Of a stretch of 7,702 nucleotides of DNA, positions 1 to 6,036 are shown in pieces. Source of the stretch: Palsa-459 sp035510855 (lineage in GTDB: Bacteria; Actinomycetota; Acidimicrobiia; Acidimicrobiales; RAAP-2). Location: positions 1-7,702 of the forward strand of contig DATKGG010000003.1 of the NCBI GenBank assembly GCA_035510855.1, read 5' to 3'. Below the pieces are notes generated by a model. The model was not told the DNA's origin, searched no databases, and saw nothing but the letters and a program-made list of their open reading frames with translations. Position numbers and translations under genes: made by a program. Positions within the stretch are counted from its first letter, which is position 1, and every line of letters starts with the position of its first letter.

Positions 1-179
1 ATCGACGTGGGGCGCACCGACATCTGCTTGAGCAGCAGCGCGAGGAGCGCGGCGACAACTAGGCAACGCACCGCCCGTGAGCGGCGCCCCACCACGCTGC
101 TGAACTCGGTCGTGGCATTCGCGGGCTCCACGACGTCGAGGCTACGCCCAGCGACACGCGACGACGGGCTGGATGCCAT
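1..179 (-). CDS. possible partial membrane/secreted protein, N-terminal end only
   Basis: On the minus strand an open frame runs from an ATG at 179-177 off the left edge without a stop. About 59 residues are visible. The stretch after about residue 29 has a basic segment (RRSRAVR) followed by a hydrophobic run (CLVVAALLALLL), which looks like a signal peptide or signal anchor. Roughly 85 percent of third codon positions are G or C, as in the real genes nearby. A pair of GTG codons at 95-90, just before the basic segment, is an alternative start that would give a compact signal sequence. Neither start has a convincing ribosome binding site, and the frame stays open upstream to about position 400. 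No domain is visible, so function is unknown. If real, it is divergent from the beta-helix gene at 462. A chance open frame in GC-rich DNA remains possible. Confidence 0.38.
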   Translation of the reverse strand, partial: MASSPSSRVAGRSLDVVEPANATTEFSSVVGRRSRAVRCLVVAALLALLLKQMSVRPTS

Positions 180-461
180 CGCCGACCATGCCACGCGGCG
201 ACAGAGCAGCCACGTGCGCACACTCGCGTGCAGCACGGCACCGACAGGAGCGACCGGCTGGCGGTCACCGCGGCGCGACTCGTCGGCACGGCGTGACGGC
301 ACCGGAGCGCGGCAAATGAGTGGCGCCTCCCGTCGTCCACCGCCTTCGTGCAACGCGCCCTCAATCTCGTGGCAATTCGCGAATGAGCCAGCGCTGACCG
401 CGCGTCAAGTGCCACACTCGCTACCGGACCGTCCCAGGAGGACGGCAAAGGGGGCGCCTGC
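180..461. other. intergenic region upstream of beta-helix gene
   Basis: I find no supportable gene in this stretch. The long open frames crossing it on both strands read as Arg/Ser/Pro-rich sequence without domains. It would hold the promoter of the beta-helix gene and, if the left-edge gene is real, a divergent promoter. A perfect 10-bp palindrome (ATTCGCGAAT) lies at 375-384 in a locally AT-richer pocket about 80 bp before the beta-helix start, and could be an operator. I cannot pick a convincing -35/-10 pair. Confidence 0.5.
447..454 (+). promoter_or_regulatory. ribosome binding site of beta-helix gene
   Basis: AAAGGGGG ends 7 nt before the ATG at 462 and is a reasonable Shine-Dalgarno match. 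The stronger-looking AGGAGGA at 436-442 is about 19 nt away, too far to act on this ATG. The signal peptide directly downstream supports 462 as the start. Confidence 0.5.
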
Positions 462-3245
462 ATGTTCGATTCGACGAGACACGACGTGGGGCGGCAGCGC
501 GGAGCACGTGCGCTCGGCGCTGGTTCGGCCACCGTGCTCGCACTCGCGCTCTGCGCGCTGAGCACACCGATCGCGACTGCGTCGGCTGCCACACGCGCAG
601 CGTCCGCGCCTGGAGTGAGCAACGCGCACGTCGCGCTGCACCCCGCGCCGATATACCCGGCGCCGGCAATGCGAGGCGCCCACCAGATCGACAGCGCCCG
701 TCGCCTCGAGCGAGCGGTACGCCTCGAGCCGCGCGTCACCGGACCCGCGGCAACCTTCGTCGTCACCTCTTTGGGCGACTCGCCGCTCAACTCGGCCACC
801 AGCAAGAAGTGCGTCGACGCCGAGGTCTCGCACCACTGCTCCCTGCGTGCGGCAGTTGAGGCTGCGAATAACCTCGATAAGCCAGTGCTCGTCAAGCTTG
901 CCGCGAAGACCTACAAGCTCACCGATGCGGGGCTCGGTGCGCTCTCAGTGACGAACGCGGGCGGCACCTCCATCGTGGGCATGGGCGCGAGCTCGACCAA
1001 GATCGTCGTGCCAGGGGGCCAGACCTACGGCGTGCTGTCCCTCGGCGATGGGGCCAACCACGCAGGTGCGACCCTGTACCTCACCGGGCTCAGCGTGAGT
1101 GGCGGCGCCGCGGCTGACGGCGCTGGCATAGAGACCGGCTCGGACGCAAACCTGTCGCTGATCCTCGACAAGGTTGCCGTCGCGGGCAACCATGCGACCA
1201 ATGTCGGCGGTGGCATCTACGTCGAGTACGGCAGCGTCTGGGCGACGGACTCGAGCATCTCTGGCAACACGGCAGGAGGAGACGGCGGCGCCATCTACAA
1301 CTACTGGGGCAACCTGTACCTGACCAACGACCACCTGAACTCGGACACGGCGTTGGACGACGATGGCGGTGCGATCTATCAGAGCTACGGCAACACGCAC
1401 CTGATCGGCGGCTCGGTCAGCGCGGACACGGCGGGCACCGTCACCCAGTCGGGCGACGGCGGCGGCATCTACGACGTGGACGGCGTGGTCTTCCTGAGCG
1501 GCGGCGTCACGGTCAGCCACGACACGGCGCTCAACGACGGCGCCGGCGGCGGCGAGTACGAGTACTACAGCACGCTCGATGCCACGGGTGCGACGTTCTC
1601 GTCTGACAGGGCCGTTGGCGGGGTCGACGCGAGCGGGGGCGGCCTCTACGTCGAGTACAGCGCCCACATCACGCTGAACGCGGTGACGATGTCGCACGAC
1701 GTCACGTCCGCCTCGACCAGCACCTATGGGGGCGGCGCGATCTACGACTATGGCTACGAGCTGGGGAACACCCTCACCATCGGACAGGGCAGCTCGCTCA
1801 CGGACAACGGCACCGGTGCCGTCGCCGTGTACATGGAGGACGGCGGTGTGACCACGAGCATCACGGACACCCTCTTCAAGGGCAACGTCTCGTCCCTCGG
1901 GGACTCGGGCGCGGCGGTACGCCTGTATGCCTACGAGTACGGCGGCATCAGCCTGTCGATGCTCGACGACAAGATCATCAGCAACACCGACGCCGGACCC
2001 TTCTCGGCAGGTGGCGTCGAGGGCTACGCCTACGACGGCGCCAACGTCTCGATGCGCTTCGACGGCGACGTCGTGAACGGCAACGTCTCGAGGGGAGCTG
2101 GGGGCACGGGCGGCATCCTGGCGTATTCCTACGAGTACTCCTCGAGCCCCCTCGAGATCACCAACTCAGTGCTCGAGGGGAACCACGCGCCGGACGCCGG
2201 GCTCGGGGGAGCGGTCCTCGACAGCGACGGCGACGACTACGACAACTCGACGCTCACGATGACGCACGACGCGCTGTCGCACAACGTAGCCGGGTCCTCG
2301 GCCGCCGGAGAGGAAGGCTTTGGTGGCGCGGTGACGGCCGAGGACTACGCCGCGATCATCATGACGAGCTGCAAGGTCACCGACAACGTGGCGAATGGCA
2401 CCACAGCCAGCGGCGGAGGTGGCGGCGGCGTCTACGACGCGTCCTACCTCGGCACCACGTTCAACTCCGACGTCGTCACGGGGAACCGCGCGACCGGCCA
2501 TGGCTCCGAGGGCGGCGGCATCTGGACCTCGCCGTACTACGGCGGCGGTCTGCTCTCCAGGTCCACGGTCTCGTCGAACGACGCGGACTATGGCGCAGGG
2601 CTCTACGTCTACGAGTACACGATGGACATCGAGTCCTCGACGATCAGCAAGAACGTGGCGGGCGGTGGCGGCGTGGGTGGCAACGGGGGCGGCGTCTTCG
2701 TCTACGACTCGGGCCTTGCCGTGACGAACTCGACGATCGCGGACAACGTCGCGCAGAACGCCGGGGTCGAGCACGGCCTTGGCGGTGGTCTCTACCTCGA
2801 CGACAGCTCCGCGGTGACCGTGTACTTCTCCACCGTGTCGGGCAACGCGTCGCTGCAGGGCGCGGCGATCTACAACGAGACGGGCGCCGGGACGTTCCGC
2901 GACTCCATCGTCGCGGAGAACCACACGACGCTGAAGGGAAAGACCGAGGCGGACTGCTTCGCGGCGGGACGCCATGAGATCTTCACCTCGTCTGGCGGCA
3001 ACGTGCTCTCGCGCGCGAACTGCGTGCTCACCCAGTCGTTCGGCGACACGGTCACGGCGAGGCCGGGGCTGCTCGTGCTCGCGGGCAACGGCGGACCCAC
3101 CGAGACGATGGCGCTGGCGGCGACGAGCCCCGCGATCAACGCCGCGCACGGAGACTGCACGTCGACCGACCAGCGCGGCGTCGCGCGACCGAAGGCAGGT
3201 CGGTGCGACTCGGGGGCCTACCAGCGGGCCGCGGCGAAGAAGTAG
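462..3245 (+). CDS. secreted right-handed beta-helix protein, CSLREA / choice-of-anchor Q type
   Basis: A 927-residue exported protein. Residues 1-42 form a signal peptide: a basic N-region (RQRGAR), a hydrophobic core (ATVLALALCAL) and a likely cleavage near ATASA-A. Residues 98-136 carry the N-terminal motif of CSLREA-type proteins, TFVVTSLGD...C117...HHCSLRAAVEAAN. From about 200 to 820 the chain is a degenerate repeat of rungs such as SxISGNTA-GGDGGAIY and STIADNVA-GLGGGLYL, with Asn before the turn and GGG-(I/L/V)-Y after it. This is the hallmark of a right-handed parallel beta-helix (pectate-lyase-like/polymorphic outer-membrane-protein fold). The end (SPAINAA, DQRGVARP, CDSGAYQ, about 889-921) matches the choice-of-anchor Q C-terminus. 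Mature cysteines fall in near pairs (117/126, 832/854, 899/915) that could form disulfides; C637 is single. No LPXTG or C-terminal membrane helix is seen, so it is probably released or held non-covalently. Such proteins are usually annotated as adhesins or polysaccharide-binding proteins. I see no catalytic site, so the role is open. Confidence 0.9.
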   Translation: MFDSTRHDVGRQRGARALGAGSATVLALALCALSTPIATASAATRAASAPGVSNAHVALHPAPIYPAPAMRGAHQIDSARRLERAVRLEPRVTGPAATFVVTSLGDSPLNSATSKKCVDAEVSHHCSLRAAVEAANNLDKPVLVKLAAKTYKLTDAGLGALSVTNAGGTSIVGMGASSTKIVVPGGQTYGVLSLGDGANHAGATLYLTGLSVSGGAAADGAGIETGSDANLSLILDKVAVAGNHATNVGGGIYVEYGSVWATDSSISGNTAGGDGGAIYNYWGNLYLTNDHLNSDTALDDDGGAIYQSYGNTHLIGGSVSADTAGTVTQSGDGGGIYDVDGVVFLSGGVTVSHDTALNDGAGGGEYEYYSTLDATGATFSSDRAVGGVDASGGGLYVEYSAHITLNAVTMSHDVTSASTSTYGGGAIYDYGYELGNTLTIGQGSSLTDNGTGAVAVYMEDGGVTTSITDTLFKGNVSSLGDSGAAVRLYAYEYGGISLSMLDDKIISNTDAGPFSAGGVEGYAYDGANVSMRFDGDVVNGNVSRGAGGTGGILAYSYEYSSSPLEITNSVLEGNHAPDAGLGGAVLDSDGDDYDNSTLTMTHDALSHNVAGSSAAGEEGFGGAVTAEDYAAIIMTSCKVTDNVANGTTASGGGGGGVYDASYLGTTFNSDVVTGNRATGHGSEGGGIWTSPYYGGGLLSRSTVSSNDADYGAGLYVYEYTMDIESSTISKNVAGGGGVGGNGGGVFVYDSGLAVTNSTIADNVAQNAGVEHGLGGGLYLDDSSAVTVYFSTVSGNASLQGAAIYNETGAGTFRDSIVAENHTTLKGKTEADCFAAGRHEIFTSSGGNVLSRANCVLTQSFGDTVTARPGLLVLAGNGGPTETMALAATSPAINAAHGDCTSTDQRGVARPKAGRCDSGAYQRAAAKK

Positions 3246-3262
3246 CAGGAGCAATCGGTGGT

Positions 3263-3286
3263 GGGTCGGCCAGCGACGGCCGGCCC
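3263..3286. terminator. GC hairpin between convergent beta-helix gene and tRNA-Ile
   Basis: GGGTCGGCC (3263-3271) pairs with GGCCGGCCC (3278-3286) across a 6-nt loop, giving a 9-bp stem with one G-U pair. It starts 18 nt after the beta-helix stop and lies 39 nt beyond the 3' end of the minus-strand tRNA-Ile, so it could end transcription from both sides. There is no T-run on either strand, as is common for intrinsic terminators in high-GC actinobacteria. Confidence 0.6.
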
Positions 3287-3324
3287 GCGCGGCCAGCGAG
3301 CGATTACCAGTGCGCGCGGTGCAG

Positions 3325-3398
3325 TGGGGCTAGGAAGAATCGAACTTCCGACCTCAGCATTATCAGTGCTGCGCTCTAACCGACTGAGCTATAGCCCC
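3325..3398 (-). tRNA. tRNA-Ile (anticodon GAT)
   Basis: A complete 74-nt cloverleaf on the minus strand. The acceptor stem is GGGGCTA/TAGCCCC (5' end at 3398, 3' strand at 3332-3326) with discriminator A at 3325. The D-arm is GCTCAGTCGGTTAGAGC. The anticodon stem CAGCA/TGCTG encloses the loop CTGATAA, placing anticodon GAT at 3364-3362. The T-arm is GGAAG-TTCGAAT-CTTCC. GAT decodes ATC and ATT as isoleucine. The bases after the discriminator read CTG, so CCA is not encoded and must be added by the CCA-adding enzyme. It faces the beta-helix gene and stands alone, not in an rRNA operon within this window. Confidence 0.97.
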
Positions 3399-3409
3399 GA
3401 GAACGAGCG

Positions 3410-3439
3410 ATCGTACACCACGCCTCTGCGCGGGCGGAA
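3410..3439 (-). promoter_or_regulatory. candidate promoter of tRNA-Ile
   Basis: Reading the minus strand, TACGAT (3415-3410) fits the TAnnnT -10 consensus and lies 11 nt before the mature tRNA 5' end at 3398, so a start at about 3403 would leave a very short leader. An 18-nt spacer separates it from TTCCGC (3439-3434), a weak -35. No other site at this distance fits better. Confidence 0.45.
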
Positions 3440-3466
3440 CGGGCCAGTGCTGTTGATCGCCCAAGA

Positions 3467-3472
3467 TAGGGT
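3467..3472 (+). promoter_or_regulatory. candidate -10 element of the small ORF
   Basis: TAGGGT fits TAnnnT and ends 8 nt before the ATG at 3481, so a transcript could begin at or next to the start codon (leaderless). I see no clear -35 at the right spacing and no Shine-Dalgarno sequence. This is weak support for the downstream ORF. Confidence 0.25.
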
Positions 3473-3480
3473 CCGACGCA

Positions 3481-3657
3481 ATGCCTCGGTCGCCCGCGGC
3501 CGAGCCTGTCGCAACGGTGCGTGCGGCCGCCCGAATGGATCGCACTATGTTCGCGGTCGGCACCGTGGCGATCATCGTCCGGCTGGCGATTCTTCTAAGA
3601 GCGAGATCGACGCCGGCGCCCGAGCGGGTCAACGAGGCGGACAACGCGCTGGGCTAG
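3481..3657 (+). CDS. candidate small membrane peptide (58 aa)
   Basis: An ATG at 3481 opens a 58-codon frame ending at TAG 3655-3657. The product has a polar N-terminus (MPRSPAAEP), a single hydrophobic segment at about residues 23-35 (MFAVGTVAIIVRL) extended by AILL, then a basic turn (RARS) and an acidic/polar tail ending VNEADNALG. About 80 percent of third positions are G or C, rising in the membrane segment. Internal ATGs at 3535 and 3547 would give 40- or 36-residue forms that keep the hydrophobic segment. It overlaps the last 29 bp of the convergent thioesterase gene, which counts against it, although 3' overlaps of convergent genes do occur. I recognise no family. Confidence 0.35.
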   Translation: MPRSPAAEPVATVRAAARMDRTMFAVGTVAIIVRLAILLRARSTPAPERVNEADNALG

Positions 3658-4498
3658 AGCTGTCCGCGTCGCCCAGGGCTGGTCGCGACGCGGCCTCGGC
3701 AGTGTTGAGGCGCCACTCCTTGGCCGCGACGGACTGGCTCGCGGTGCCGAGCAGGGTGCCCCGCTCGCTCCACAAGAACGCGATCCCCTGGGCGTAGCCG
3801 CCGACGAGCGCGTGCATCCGCATGTCGCACAGCACCCACTCGGTCGGCTCGAGCTGGACGGTCCGAAGCGTGTTGTCGAGGCTCCGGCCCATGAGGCGGC
3901 GCCCGATCGGGTGCGAAACGCTCCCTGAGAGGAAGTCCCCGAAGATCGCGAGCGTCGCCGCGGACGGCTCGAGGTGCCCAGGCACGCGGCACCACAGCGC
4001 CGAGCACCGGTCACCGGGCGTCCCGTCGAGCTGCTCGTAGGAGCGTCCCGTCGCGACACGGGCCTCCACGTGCTCGAAGATCGAGCTGCGCATGAGGTCG
4101 GGCAGCCGCCGCGGCGGGCACCGATCCGGCTCGGGTACTGTCGGCGGCTCGACCCAGACGCCGCCGAGCTCCATGTCGGTCCGCCCGAGCGCGGCGTTGA
4201 CGGTCAGGATCTCGCGGTCCTCGACCCACCCGGTCGCGCGCGCCTGAGTCGTCTGGTGGCCCGCGACCGCGATCGTGACCTCGACGCGCATCGTCGAGCC
4301 GAGCGGCGCGAAGCTCAGGTACTGCGCGGTGGCCCAGATCGTCGGGCGACCGGCGGCGGCCTCGAGCGCGACGATGCCCGCGCCGAGCCCGCACCCGCCG
4401 AAGAGGAAGTTCCCCGGCGTGACGACGTGCGACGCGACCTCGAGCTGCCAGGTCGTCTCGGCGACCTGCTCGATGCCCATGAACTCCGCGACGTCCAC
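3629..4498 (-). CDS. acyl-CoA thioesterase-like double-hotdog protein
   Basis: A 289-residue cytosolic protein resembling TesB/thioesterase-like family members, which hydrolyse acyl-CoA to free acid and CoA. The N-terminal hotdog (about 10-110) carries FGGCGLG (33-39, the segment leading into the hotdog helix) and the strand region AQYLSFAPLGSTMRVEV (58-74). The C-terminal hotdog (about 160-262) carries SLDNTLR (206-212), aligning with the SLDH-T-R motif that holds the catalytic Asp of TesB (here D208). GTASQS (251-256) supplies the conserved Gln (Q255). I cannot place the third residue, usually Thr or Ser, with certainty. Length matches the family. The GTG at 4498 is chosen because an in-frame TAG lies 4 codons upstream and a TAnnnT box sits 6 nt before it. 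The ATG at 4480 is the only close alternative. The gene is divergent from the DUF2252-ctaG operon. Substrate is unknown, and the hotdog could also be a non-catalytic or dehydratase variant. Confidence 0.85.
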   Translation of the reverse strand: MDVAEFMGIEQVAETTWQLEVASHVVTPGNFLFGGCGLGAGIVALEAAAGRPTIWATAQYLSFAPLGSTMRVEVTIAVAGHQTTQARATGWVEDREILTVNAALGRTDMELGGVWVEPPTVPEPDRCPPRRLPDLMRSSIFEHVEARVATGRSYEQLDGTPGDRCSALWCRVPGHLEPSAATLAIFGDFLSGSVSHPIGRRLMGRSLDNTLRTVQLEPTEWVLCDMRMHALVGGYAQGIAFLWSERGTLLGTASQSVAAKEWRLNTAEAASRPALGDADSSSPARCPPR

Positions 4499-4504
4499 CG
4501 CGCG

Positions 4505-4510
4505 AGACTA
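4505..4510 (-). promoter_or_regulatory. -10 box for leaderless thioesterase transcript
   Basis: On the minus strand TAGTCT (4510-4505) is followed by exactly 6 nt (CGCGCG) and then the GTG start at 4498. This spacing puts the transcription start on the GTG itself, the usual leaderless arrangement. No Shine-Dalgarno sequence precedes the GTG, which agrees. Confidence 0.45.
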
Positions 4511-4575
4511 GTGAGGAGGCGCCGTCGCACCGCGTGCGGCCCTCGTCGCCCCAGGGCGCAGCGCGCGACTCGTCG

Positions 4576-4581
4576 TAGACT
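4576..4581 (+). promoter_or_regulatory. candidate -10 box of DUF2252-ctaG operon
   Basis: TAGACT matches the TAnnnT consensus and lies about 48 nt before the ATG at 4630. This would give a roughly 40-nt leader that includes a good ribosome binding site. No convincing -35 is seen. The 131-bp gap shared with the divergent thioesterase gene must hold both promoters. Confidence 0.35.
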
Positions 4582-4617
4582 CACGGCGAGCCGTCGGGGT
4601 CGACGCGCGGATCATGC

Positions 4618-4625
4618 GAGGGGGA
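4618..4625 (+). promoter_or_regulatory. ribosome binding site of the DUF2252 gene
   Basis: GAGGGGGA lies 4 nt before the ATG at 4630. It favours this start over an out-of-frame ATG at 4614. It also contrasts with the leaderless-looking starts of the thioesterase and DinB genes. Confidence 0.55.
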
Positions 4626-4629
4626 CGCC

Positions 4630-6036
4630 ATGACCACCGCCGGTGGAGCCCAGGTCCCGAGCACCGCCGTGTCGACGGTCCGCGGCAAGGCGCAGCGCGA
4701 GCTCGTGCCGAGGACCGCGCACGCCGACCTCGCGGACCGGCCCGAGGGCTTCGACGCCGTCTCGGTGCTGAAAGCTCAGGCCGAGGGCCGCGTCGAGGAT
4801 CTCCTCCAGCTCCGATACGAGCGTATGGCCGCCGACACGTTCAGCTTCCTGCGCGGTGCGGCGGCGATCATGGCCGCGGACCTGTCCTTCGGGCCGTCCA
4901 CGGACCTGACGGTCCAGCTGTGCGGCGACGCGCACCTGTCGAACTTCGGCGTCTTCATGTCGCCCGAGCGGCGGCTCGTCTTTGACATCAACGACTTCGA
5001 CGAGACGCACCCTGGCCCCTTCGAGTGGGACCTGAAGCGACTCGCGGCATCCGTTGCGGTCGCCGGCGACTGCCTCAACCTCACCCGGGGCGCCCAGGAG
5101 CGCGCGGCGATCGGCTCGGTCCGCGTCTACCGCGAGGCGATGCGGCGATTCGCACGCGCCTCGACGCTCGACGTCTGGTACGCGCACCTCGACGTCGAGG
5201 ACGCCCTCAAAGAGCTCGGGGGCTGGCTCTCCGACGAGGCGGCGCGCCACACCCAGAGCGTGCTCGAGCGCGCGAGGTCGCGCCACGCCCGCCGCGCCTA
5301 CGACAGGCTGATCACAGAGACCGACGAGGGACCGAGGATCCGCTCGGACCCGCCGCTGCTCGTCCCGATGCGCGATCTGGCGGAGCCGGTCAACGCGGCG
5401 ACGGCCTACGGCTTCTTGGTCGACGTCCTGCGCGGCTACGAGTCCACGCTGCCGCTTGACCGCCGGCACCTGCTGCACCAGTTCACCCCGATCGACGCGG
5501 CGCGCAAGGTGGTGGGCGTCGGATCGGTGGGGACCAGATGCTTCGCCGTGCTCCTGCTCGGACGCGACGGCGACGACCCCTTCTTCCTCCAGATCAAAGA
5601 GGCTGCTGCCTCGGTGCTCGAGCCCTACCTGGGGCCTTCCAAGTTCCCGACCGCGGGCCAGCGCGTCGTCGTGGGTCAGCAGCTGATCCAAGCGACGCCC
5701 GATGAGTTCCTCGGCTGGCTCGACGCGCCGGACGAGAGGGGAGCTGACCGTCCCTTTTACGTCCGACAGCTCTTCGACGGGAAGGCGTCCGCGGAGGTCT
5801 CGAGCTTCAACGCCTCTCTCCTGTGCTCGTACGCCCAGGTCTGCGGCTGGACGCTCGCTCGCGCCCACGCCCGATCGGGTGACCGATTCGCGATCTCGAG
5901 CTACCTGGGCAAGTCCGACGCCTTCGACCGGGCGATCGCCTCGTTCGCACTCGCCTACGTCGCGCGAAACCACGCCGACCACACGGCGCTCACCGACGCG
6001 ATCGCCTCGGGAAGGGTCGCAGCGACCGAGACGTGA
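4630..6036 (+). CDS. DUF2252 family protein
   Basis: A 468-residue soluble protein, full length for DUF2252. Family signatures appear in order: RYERM (62-66), FLRGAA (73-78), CGDAHLSNFG (98-107), FDINDFDET (118-126), WDLKRLAAS (133-141), KVVGVGSVGTRC (293-304), QIKEA (321-325) and ARAHARSGD (410-418). The family is biochemically uncharacterised. The GDAHLSNFG and NDFDE segments resemble the catalytic-loop H-G-D-x-x-x-x-N and metal-binding Asp motifs of aminoglycoside-phosphotransferase-like kinases, so a small-molecule kinase-like fold is a reasonable inference, not a demonstrated activity. There is no signal peptide or membrane segment, so it is probably cytosolic. Its stop codon overlaps the start of the CtaG-like gene by 4 bp (GTGA), so the two are translated from one message. 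DUF2252 genes are frequent in actinobacteria, and the function here is unassigned. Confidence 0.92.
   Translation: MTTAGGAQVPSTAVSTVRGKAQRELVPRTAHADLADRPEGFDAVSVLKAQAEGRVEDLLQLRYERMAADTFSFLRGAAAIMAADLSFGPSTDLTVQLCGDAHLSNFGVFMSPERRLVFDINDFDETHPGPFEWDLKRLAASVAVAGDCLNLTRGAQERAAIGSVRVYREAMRRFARASTLDVWYAHLDVEDALKELGGWLSDEAARHTQSVLERARSRHARRAYDRLITETDEGPRIRSDPPLLVPMRDLAEPVNAATAYGFLVDVLRGYESTLPLDRRHLLHQFTPIDAARKVVGVGSVGTRCFAVLLLGRDGDDPFFLQIKEAAASVLEPYLGPSKFPTAGQRVVVGQQLIQATPDEFLGWLDAPDERGADRPFYVRQLFDGKASAEVSSFNASLLCSYAQVCGWTLARAHARSGDRFAISSYLGKSDAFDRAIASFALAYVARNHADHTALTDAIASGRVAATET

Noticed and set aside
7..561. 184-codon plus-strand open frame at the left end
   Set aside because: It is Arg/Ser/Thr-rich with no domain, overlaps the beta-helix start and signal peptide in another frame, and looks like a GC-rich shadow.
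59..895. 278-codon minus-strand open frame
   Set aside because: It lies over the signal peptide and CSLREA region of the well-supported beta-helix gene, and its product has no recognisable family.
2166..3254. 362-codon minus-strand open frame antisense to the beta-helix gene
   Set aside because: Its low-complexity Arg/Val-rich sequence is what a GC-rich repeat gene gives when read on the other strand.
3363..3644. 93-codon minus-strand open frame
   Set aside because: It runs into the tRNA-Ile gene, whose cloverleaf is certain, and the translation shows no domain.
4612..5982. 456-codon minus-strand open frame antisense to the DUF2252 gene
   Set aside because: It mirrors the DUF2252 codons. 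Its Arg/Val/Glu-rich product has no domain, while the sense strand has a full set of family motifs.
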